The notes beneath the pieces are model-generated. The model was given only the letters and a program-made list of their open reading frames with translations, was not told where the DNA came from and made no database searches. Source: Russula earlei (taxonomy: Eukaryota; Basidiomycota; Agaricomycetes; Russulales; Russulaceae). From it: 64,000 nucleotides of DNA. The DNA lies in NCBI GenBank assembly GCA_025769875.1, contig JAGFNK010000063.1, positions 1-64,000 of the forward strand. Reading direction: 5' to 3'. Below are positions 45,152-52,759 of this stretch, piece after piece. Position 1 is the stretch's first letter. The number at the start of each line of letters is the position of its first letter. The position numbers and the translations under genes are program-made.

Positions 45152-46339
45152 ATGTCTCAATCCCCAGTTCATATTCCATCCTCACCAGTCCCAACCTACT
45201 CATCCCCTGCCTACTGTCCCTCATCCCCAGTCCCCACTTGTGCCTCCCCTGTTCTCACCTACCCTTCCCCAACAATTTCCCATGCCAACATTGATGCCAT
45301 CACCTCCCCCACTCCCCAATTGGCAAGAAGGTCTCTACCATTCATCAACCCTCCTGCCTACAAGTGCTATGAGGATGACGACGACACTGCCACTTGAGTC
45401 TGTCTCTCCCCTCTTTCACCTTCTGTCTCCCTCTCCTCAACCCTTCTTGGATCTGAGTGCAATGCCTTGGGACTTAACTTTTCCCCAGCACACACTCCAT
45501 TCCCATTCTCCCTTGCTGAACAATTTGAGGCCACCAAATTCTTTGACATGCCTCACTTTTCCCAGCCTAGCCCAGACTGGATCCCATCCTCAGACTATCC
45601 CCTCATCGACTTTGCAGTCCCCGAATACCCTGGAGGGGTCATGTACAGGGCTAACTGGTTTCTCATCAAGCTGGAGGCTCAACCCAAACCCCTCATCCAC
45701 ACTACCCTTGGCAAGGGAGCCCCCATTTTCTCTCGAGTATTCACACCAATCCCCACTGCCTGGCCCATCTCAGTCCCCAATGAGGAGCAGTGGGACATGC
45801 TCCTCTCTGACCAGCCTTACGCCAACTTTGTCTCCAGGGCTGTTGATGACAAGAATGACCCCTCCCTTACCACAGGAGTCAAATCATACAGGTACAGGAC
45901 AGTGGAAATCCTCAAGAGGAGACAAACCATATGCCTCCTCTTTGCCAAAATACTTGAACATCAAGGCCACCTCAAAGAGGTTAAACAAACCCTTGCCACC
46001 ACCAATACTCTCAATTGGGTTACCCTCAACCTCAGATGGCAAGACAGATCAGACAAAGAAGAAGATGGTAGTTGCCTACAGGAACTTATGTGAATCAATT
46101 TGTCTTCCTCAGCCGACTCCTTCTGACTCCCTGGTTCATCCTTCTCATCTGACACTCCCAAACTCCCACCAATCTCCTCCCATCACTCCAGAAGATCCTG
46201 CTTTCATTGCAGTGAATTGGGGCACATTCAACCAAACTGTCCCAACAGAGGAGATTATCAAACAAAAAGGGTACGATCTGTGAAGTCAGACCAACCTTGG
46301 AGGAAAGTAGGTCAGCCTCACCATCGTTCTCACTTCTAG
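45152..46339 (+). pseudogene. ORF3 of element F: accessory protein with C-terminal CCHC knuckle
   Basis: 396 codons from ATG 45152 to TAG 46339 in one frame, with TGA near 45397, 46091 and 46130. It has a Pro/Ser-rich N-terminus and acidic CYEDDDDT. The central domain (PLIHTTLGKGAPIFSR...LLSDQPYANF...VEILKRRQTICLLFAKILEHQGHL) aligns by eye with ORF3 of A (PMLLGTMGRGEPTYRE...LLIKDHPFHF...LKILEGKQASIQGALSVLQGQL). The knuckle CFHCSELGHIQPNC is at 46199-46240, then a basic tail. Downstream of pol, as in A. Function unknown. Confidence 0.75.
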
Positions 46340-46461
46340 GGGCCTTGATGGGGGGGTGATGTTACAACATTTTCCTTTTACAATTACTTCTTACTTTTGC
46401 CATGGACTGCTTGCCTTCATAACACTGGATTGCTGTTACTTTCCCTTTGTTTGGTTCTCTT

Positions 46462-47424
46462 TGTCATGAACCATTCCCCGGAGAGGGCCCTTGAAGGACC
46501 CTTCCTTATAGGAGGAAACCCAGCCTCTATGGTGTCACCCTGTTCACACGAGCAAAAGGGGTGAGTAGAGGTGTCCACAATATCGCACGCGCATTGTTGC
46601 GCGAGCGATTCTCGGCACAATCGACATACAGCAAGCCCCACTTAAAGGCAACCCTTCTAGCAACTAAAGACAGTATTAGGGCCTTCCTAAGGACCCTTTG
46701 GAACGACCCTAGAAACTCTACAATAGGTACTAACCTAGTATCAAAGGCCCTACAACGCGTTATTAGACCAACTCTAATAATTATAGAACGAACTATAAGG
46801 CAACACTAAGGACCTTAATAGAACTATTAGGGTCGACTCTAAGGACCCTAATAGAACTATATAAGGGCCTTATAAGATAACACTATTCCCTAGCCAAACT
46901 ACAAGTCCTCAAATGACCAGCCCTAAACTAACTAACAGGAAATGGATCAGGTGCTTGCACGTGCACCAAAGCAGTAAACACGTGGATGATGGAAGCTCTT
47001 ACTCATCAAGAGGAGCTTCTTACTCAGCAGCTTACTGAGCATGACTGAGCATGCTCAGTAAGTGTCCTCCGACTTCTTACTCATCACTCTATTATGCTTG
47101 ATAACAAGGTTATGACTTGTCCTCTATTTAGCAGTTCTCTTGTAGTACATATAAGCGCTCAATAAAGTAGCGGACAGTCCTCAGACTGTCCATTTGTTTA
47201 TGGCACTCTCCATCCCTGGGATACTCCTTTAAGGACCATCCCCTTGTGACTACCCTGGCCTCTTCCCTGCGTGATTGCTCGACTCTCACAGTAACAATAC
47301 CTCTCTGGTATCTGTTACTACTCTGGACTCTACTTCTTGCCCACGCAGTCTTGGACGTCTATCGACTCGTCTCCGAGCTTATCCCTCGCTCTTGAACTGG
47401 ATAGTTCAACAGTGAGTCTTGACA
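46462..47424 (+). repeat. 5' LTR of element E (LTR-B)
   Basis: 963 bp. It carries the palindromic CTTACTGAGCATG / CATGCTCAGTAAG pair near 47030-47062, a TATA region near 47147, an AATAAA before the inferred start, the hairpin GGACAGTCCTCAGACTGTCC ending at 47191, and the donor GTGAGT at 47412. Confidence 0.95.
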
Positions 47425-47470
47425 TCTGGACAGTCTCTCACCACCCGTGCTGACCAGTCGACTCATTAAG
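47412..47470 (+). other. Predicted intron 1 of element E (59 nt): excises the primer binding site and creates the u1 AUG
   Basis: Donor TTCAACA|GTGAGT is 13 nt from the LTR end; GTGCTGACC near 47449 is a good branch point; the acceptor is CATTAAG|TGTCC. Splicing gives TTCAACATGTCC, an AUG with A at -3 that opens the u1 frame. Without splicing u1 has no AUG. The intron contains the whole primer binding site. Confidence 0.8.
47427..47436 (+). promoter_or_regulatory. Self-complementary primer binding site of element E
   Basis: TGGACAGTCT, 2 nt from the LTR, is the exact reverse complement of AGACTGTCCA at 47183-47192 in the same LTR. It lies inside predicted intron 1. Confidence 0.8.
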
Positions 47471-48318
47471 TGTCCAACGATATTTCGACCACTAGTCCTT
47501 CGGAGCCTCACACTCCCGACATCCAACTGCTTTCCCTTCCCCAATCTCTTCCACTTGTCTCAACCCTGTCTCCGCCACCCGGACTTCCCCCCATCGCAAC
47601 TCATCCCCTTCCAGGGACTTACGTAGAGGACAACCCTCTTGATAATCAAGAAAACATTCCCCCAGTCCCACAGGGTTTCTTTAATCCTCCGGACTGCGCA
47701 GAGTACGCCTTTCACCCCCATCAGTTTCAAGTTTATCATGTCCGGCATAACGAAGTAGAACACTGGTGCCCCTTGGAGGAAGCAGGACGACACGACACCC
47801 TTTCCACCATCCCTACTATAGGTCACTTGCTCCAGTGACCATCCACCGACATCTTTGTTTCCCCATTCCGGGCCAAAACTGCCCACACTTTTGCGGTACT
47901 GCCTACCAACCACGACCTCGTCAAACAATTTAGATTGGCAAGCTTTGAGGTGTGTAGTTCCGTGGGGATACACCCTCCGGACATAGACTTCCCCTTCGGT
48001 CGCCTCCACTACTTGTTTAACTCATCCATATATCGTCATCTGGAGACACTGCCTTCCATTTATCGATTTGCGTACCAAGGATCTTTTATCCTTACTTCCA
48101 TCCACGACTTTCTGGACAGCAGAGTTTATTACTCATACGCTTACCTAAAAATAGCCGAGGGAGGATATATATCATTCGAGAACAGCTTCTCGAACTCCCT
48201 AGACAACCTCCGTGTCTACCCTGCCTTGTCTTGTTTCTGTTTCCTCCCCCGTCTCCCTCTGAATCCTCTGCTTACTTTGGACCCTCTTCGCCCAAGTGTT
48301 ATCAATATCGCTACCTAG
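47471..48318 (+). pseudogene. u1 of element E: upstream accessory protein, 283 codons with one TGA
   Basis: Starts (A)TG TCC after intron 1. An N-terminal Pro/Ser-rich segment leads to FHPHQFQVYHVRHNEVEHW (about residues 78-96), a TGA at codon 123, SPFRAKTAHTFAVLP, EVCSSVGIHPPDIDFPFGRLHYLFNSS, a Tyr-rich stretch and a C-terminal CFCFLPRLPLNPL. Similarity to D runs along the whole length. No transmembrane segment or known domain is obvious. The role is unknown; position suggests an accessory or regulatory protein made only from spliced RNA. Confidence 0.72.
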
Positions 48319-48334
48319 TGCATAGTTCTTGAAA

Positions 48335-48387
48335 GTAAGAACTACCCTTGTAACACTAGACTAAAGAAATCAAAGCTTTGTCTGCAG
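48335..48387 (+). other. Predicted intron 2 of element E (53 nt): creates the u2 AUG
   Basis: Donor TTGAAA|GTAAGA, acceptor TCTGCAG|TGCC. The product TTGAAATGCC is an AUG with G at -3 in frame with u2, which has no other early AUG. The u1 stop TAG is 16 nt upstream of the donor side of this AUG. GTTCTT...AAGAAC around the donor forms a small hairpin also present in D. Confidence 0.75.
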
Positions 48388-49118
48388 TGCCTCCGCGATT
48401 CACAGTTTCCCCCAACCCAAGCACCGACTCTGAGTACGACTCAGAAGACGACGCAGTTCTCCAGCAGCACGGGCTCATTGTTAATCACCTTCCCATCCTT
48501 CGGGACATTTACTTTCCCCCAGTCTCTATTGTCAACGTCTACGACCGACAACAAATTGAAATCTGGTCTCACAACGCCTACGTCCTCCGAGACTTAGTAG
48601 GCCTTCTCCCATTCGGACAAGTCCTCAACCAAATACAATACGACTTGTTCATCAACACCCTTGGTCACCTCGTCGAACCCGCTCACCGCCAACTCTTGTT
48701 TTGGTACCTCTCCAACTCTAGAAACTTCAACGGAGAGCCAACTGGCATCCTCACCCTCACTGACAGCGACAAGAAGCTGTGGACTGAAGTTATCCTGCCT
48801 CAGCATTACGCTCTCGTCCAAGAACTATTGGAGGGCCAAGCCTCATATTACCTGTCCCTTTTTACCCTCACGCATGAACACATCTTGGTGCAGTTTAATT
48901 ACCTCCGCCTTAACAGATCTACACAAGGAGGACCCGCAACCCTCCAATTGGCTTATGTAGAAGGAAGAAGGTACATTTACAACTGGAGAGAGACTACTTG
49001 GACCCACAGCATCGTGGACGCTCCCCAGAACCTCGTAGACCCCGCGGGACTTTATTCTTCGCCACCAGCAGTGTACACCGGTCCCCCGGTCCCGGAAGAA
49101 CTCTCCACCATCAGCTGA
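48388..49118 (+). CDS. u2 of element E: accessory protein, 243 residues, intact
   Basis: Opens at the splice-made AUG (A at 48334). Acidic N-terminus STDSEYDSEDDAV, then VLRDLVGLLPFGQVLNQ (shared with D as GVLPFGQLL), HRQLLFWYLSN, a helical middle, and GPPVPEELSTIS before TGA at 49116-49118. No stop or frameshift inside, so it may still be functional. Its RDLVGLLPFG region vaguely resembles the REQLFSGILSPGD segment of ORF3 in A2. No known domain recognised. Confidence 0.68.
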
Positions 49119-49370
49119 CCTCTCACCCCTGTAGTGAGACAAACCCCGACCAGCAGCATCCGCACCCATTGGTCCCCTACACCAACTCGTCCCGGCATCT
49201 GCCTCTGCCTCAGAGAAGTGTGCAACTGCGGCTTCCAACCTGACACGCCCCCCACGCCACCTGGGATAACCCTGTGGACCCCAGGAGATAGACACCTCCC
49301 ACACCAACCAATCTGGCGCCCTCTCACAGACGAAGAGGCCGCCGCTCTGCTTCTGCAGTTTCAAGAGTAG
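49119..49370 (+). CDS. u2b of element E: Cys-motif segment in the u2 frame after a TGA
   Basis: 84 codons continuing the u2 frame beyond TGA-C. C-x-C-x4-C-x-C (CLCLREVCNC, 49200-49229) is followed by PDTPPTPPGITLWTPGD, almost identical to D. It could be reached by stop-codon readthrough or by splicing to the TAG|TGAGAC acceptor near 49133, which would again make an AUG in this frame. D lacks that acceptor. Alternatively the TGA is simply a decayed CGA in both. Confidence 0.55.
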   Translation, partial: PLTPVVRQTPTSSIRTHWSPTPTRPGICLCLREVCNCGFQPDTPPTPPGITLWTPGDRHLPHQPIWRPLTDEEAAALLLQFQE

Positions 49371-49861
49371 AACGTCCTTTACCATTAACTCCCCCAGTTA
49401 TCCCAGTCCCACTTCCGTATACTGACCGTAACTTAACTCCCTTTGCTACCCCCTTAGTAGAGCATTCAAGTAGTAGCCAATCACCCCCAGGTTCTATAGT
49501 TGGCTTACGGTGCTACTTCCCCGAACTAGCTTACTTAGGATCAGTACTACCCCATAGAACACGTAGGGAGTTATTAGATTTCAAAAATCATTGCAAGGAA
49601 CTGTGGCACGCGCGAACACAAGCCTTCGTCCGCATAGACCACCCCATAGAAGAGATCAGTCAGTTCGCTCCGCACCCCCTAGACTTTGAAGGCTTCCTTT
49701 GGAAAGGCCGCGTAGCCATAACATACTCTGGCGTCACCGAAGAGTATTTCCGCATCGCCCAAAACCTCCAAACCCAACGAAGAGGTACACCCATATTGCT
49801 CCCAGCATACGCCGTCACCTACCCGTGGGACGCAACCCATTGGACCGTTGTTCCCCTTTAA
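49292..49861 (+). CDS. u3 of element E: accessory protein frame without AUG
   Basis: 190 codons open, overlapping the end of u2b. It has a basic start RRRGRRSASAVSR, then VERPLPLTPP, RRELLDFKNHC, FEGFLWKGRVAITYSGVTEEYFRIA and AYAVTYPWDATHWTVV, ending TAA. Residue-level match with u3 of D in the same overlapping arrangement supports translation. The way the frame is entered is unknown (frameshift, splice or non-AUG). Confidence 0.62.
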   Translation, partial: TPPTPTNLAPSHRRRGRRSASAVSRVERPLPLTPPVIPVPLPYTDRNLTPFATPLVEHSSSSQSPPGSIVGLRCYFPELAYLGSVLPHRTRRELLDFKNHCKELWHARTQAFVRIDHPIEEISQFAPHPLDFEGFLWKGRVAITYSGVTEEYFRIAQNLQTQRRGTPILLPAYAVTYPWDATHWTVVPL

Positions 49862-50237
49862 AATCCCAAGGGCTACCTATGCGGAAGTTGTAAAAGGCGA
49901 AGACCTTTACAAACCACACGACCACGGAAAGCACATCTTTCACCTCACTAGAAAAGACCAACACCTTTTCGAACTATCATTCTATTGCAAGGATCCCTAC
50001 TGTTACTGGCACAAAGACTGGCATTACACCCGCGTCTGGCACAAGTCCTGGGACCCATAACCCATCATTCGGCCAGCAACATACGCAGAAGTTGTAAAGG
50101 GGGAGAACCTTTACAAACCCATATGCTTCATCGGGCATATCTATTATCGCACAGCAGAGGAACACAGTCACTCTCTAGAACACCCCTACTTCTGTAAGGA
50201 CCTGTATTGTCCGTGGCACCAAGGTTGGCATCATTAG
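49862..50237 (+). pseudogene. u4 of element E: two tandem C-x4-C-x2-H-x3-H modules
   Basis: One frame with a single internal TAA at 50058. Each half begins ATYAEVVKGE(D/N)LYKP and ends with a Cys/His cluster: CKDPYCYWHKDWH at about 49987-50025 and CKDLYCPWHQGWH at about 50193-50231. The halves are an internal duplication of about 60 residues. Element D lacks this segment: its u3 stop nearly touches the gag AUG. The frame is +1 relative to u3, meeting it at CTT TAA A. The clusters could be zinc-binding. Confidence 0.6.
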
Positions 50238-50240
50238 TGA

Positions 50241-51995
50241 ATGAGCCAAAGTCCAGAAGAAGAGGTTTCCCGAAGACCCCTTACAGAAAGTGAACAACTA
50301 CAAATTCCTGTCCTCTTCCAAAACGTCGATTATAACATCACTGGAGAGTACTATAGTGGCTACTGTAGAGACCGAGCGGTCACCCAATACGATACCCTCT
50401 ATGACCCTTGGACCTTAGACGCAAGGAAAGACTGGGATGAAGAGGACGTCGAACTCACTCCAGAAACCCTTCGAACCCTCATCCCAGAAATCGCCTTTCT
50501 TCGCAATTTTGACCTCCTCACTGGAACTGCGGCATTCCAAGGTCGAACAGTTCACTGGAGTAGGAATCTCGAACTATTCACATACCGAAACCACAAGCCA
50601 GTCGATTTCTTGACCGCTCAGGAGGAAGCTGAGCAAGCAGAAGTCACCCGCACCCTTGAAGCCACAGTAGAAACTGCAGCAAGGGTTCTATCACAGGTTA
50701 CCAGAGCCCTCACCCCGGCGCAAGGAAACACTCCAACACCAGGCCCCTCTAGAGTACCAGGAGGATTTGACTCCCCCGAACCAGGCCATCTTCCCACTCC
50801 CGTAACAGTAGGACAACGCACAGTAGCGGCGCCCCCGCCACCACCTCCATCTCCTACACGAACAACACAAACTCCTGTTCGTTCAATCAGAGTCCGAACA
50901 ACACCAGCTCCACCAGCACCACCACCAGTAGCACCTGCACAAGCAGCACCACCAGCACCCCCTGCACCACCAGCTCCAGCACCGCCACCACCTCCCGTAC
51001 AACCTGCTCCGATGGCAGCACCAGCTCCTGCCCAGGTACAACAGAATCGTATCATTGGGACTGCCCCAGAAGCTTTTGATGGCAAAGCAGAGAATGCGGA
51101 GACATTCTGGGCTGCCTTGGACAACTACTACTACATCAACCTGGACTCGTTTCCGGATGAAGGGAAAAGAGTCGCAGCAGCCCTTACTCACTTCAAGATA
51201 GGTACCCCAGCAGGGACATGGGCCCGAGAACTAACGACAAAGGCTCAGGCCTTACAACCAATCAACTATGGCTCTTGGCAAGACTTTAAGACAGCATTTG
51301 CCGACCACTTCATTCCAGCAGATGCGCAACTAGAATCAAATGCCTTAATGCACTCCCTGCGACAAGGCAACACCCCGTTCAATGAATGGTACCAAAAGTG
51401 GTCCCATCATGCGACCTGCTCCCAAGCAGACGAGAACACTAAGATGTTTGCTTTCCGCCGTAACCTGAATCAAGGGATCCACACCAAGATATTAGGTATA
51501 ACGCCTGCGCCTACCACCTTGGCAGCACTAGTCAAGAAGGCACGCGAATTCGATCAAGTGTATCACATGTGGATGTCACCATCAGTTCGTACAGGAAAAC
51601 CGCCAGTATGAACAAGGGGTCTAGGTACTAATGACCCGGATACTCCAGTAGAGATCAATCTCTATCAAGGGGAACCAGGTGAACAATGCTGGAACAATAA
51701 TGCCCCACGTAACACACTCACGAAAGCTGAGAAACAACGACGCACAGAATTAAAACTGTGCTACTATTGCGGCAAACCCAACCACATGGCCAAAGAATGC
51801 AGGTCTAAGAAAGCCGCTGCCCGTGCTTGTCGCCCCGGACAATCCTCACAGACTGCAGTCTGTTCAGCTACCATTCAGGAAGAACAACCTGAACAGAAAG
51901 ACACCGATCCAGTTCCTATTGCTTCCCTTGTAACTTGGCGAGAAAGTCTCGCCGCTAACATTCCACGTCCACATTCTGCTCCTATGGATTTTTGA
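50241..51995 (+). pseudogene. gag: Gag of element E, 585 codons with one TGA
   Basis: ATG at 50241. The N-terminal module (LQIPVLFQNVDYN, VHWSRNLELFTYRN) matches D. A Pro/Ala-rich linker spans about residues 150-265. The capsid-like domain (PEAFDGKAENAETFWAAL, PFNEWYQKW) follows, with a TGA at 51609, then the CCHC knuckle CYYCGKPNHMAKEC (51759-51800) and the tail SAPMDF, TGA. The linker has Ala/Pro repeats. Expected to assemble particles and package RNA. Confidence 0.92.
51986..51992 (+). promoter_or_regulatory. -1 slippery heptamer GGATTTT of element E
   Basis: Gag ATG GAT TTT TGA; the -1 frame GGA TTT TTG ATA GAA continues as pol (FLIEPLSAPLRNTVQ). The frame carries on after the element G insertion. 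Confidence 0.75.
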
Positions 51996-52050
51996 TAGAA
52001 CCCCTTAGTGCACCGCTAAGGAATACGGTACAGATTGCCACTATACCCGT

Positions 52051-52759
52051 TGTAGCGCGTCCGGTGACGTGCGAGTGAGATCGTAAGGCTGACCGGTCCA
52101 AGCAGAAGGAGTAGAGGAGGGGGGGAGAGGAGGAACAAGTGGTCGCGCGCAGTCGTTCTGGTTCAGGCAGAGGTGGACAGATGAGGGGGAAAAGATTCTG
52201 ATTCCACTGGACTTCTTTTTTTTATTACTACAAGGTAGCTAGGTGTTTTATATACAAGAAGGGGAGTAGTAAGAGGGGGCATGTAATGAAAGGAAATGAG
52301 ATGATGAAAGGAAGTAGAGTCTTGAAAGGCAATCGAGACCGGGCGAGGCGGTCTAGGCGATCGTGAAAGGCTCGACGCGGAAACGCGTCGCGTGTGCCGG
52401 AGCGTGGGGTGCGCGCGCGTATGGCGATGGGTGGGCGATGCGGTCGTCCGGGTCTTGACGTCGGGTGTGAGGTGGTAGGCGTGCTCGTGAGGTCGGTGCG
52501 TGGTCGGTGGCAAGGGCTGCAATGCGGTCGGTGGCGGACAGCCTGGCACGCAATCATGTCTTGTGAGCGTTTGGCATACGCGTGGTTGGTAGAAAGGGCT
52601 TGAAGTTGGGCACAAGAGAGGTCGCGGGTGCGTGCGTGTGTGTGTGCAGCTGTTGGCAAGGGATGAAAGCGAGCTGAGGCAAGGGAGAGGATAGGCGTCA
52701 CGTCGTGTCGCGTCGCGTTTCCGCACGTGATTTCGTGGCCAGCCATAATCCTCCTTACA
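52051..52759 (-). repeat. 3' LTR of element G
   Basis: 709 bp; plus-strand TGTAGCGCGTCC to CTCCTTACA. It contains a poly-A run on the minus strand near 52210 that the other LTR lacks in part (TTTTTTTTATT against TCTTCCTTTTT). Confidence 0.92.

Noticed and set aside
45063..46283. The 406-codon frame overlapping ORF3 of F as the real protein
   Set aside because: It starts in LTR-A, is very Pro/Ser-rich, and the neighbouring frame from ATG 45152 holds the conserved domain and the CCHC knuckle.
47030..47062. CRISPR-like or satellite repeats in LTR-B
   Set aside because: Only a few palindromic motifs without regular repeat-spacer structure; ordinary U3 motifs.
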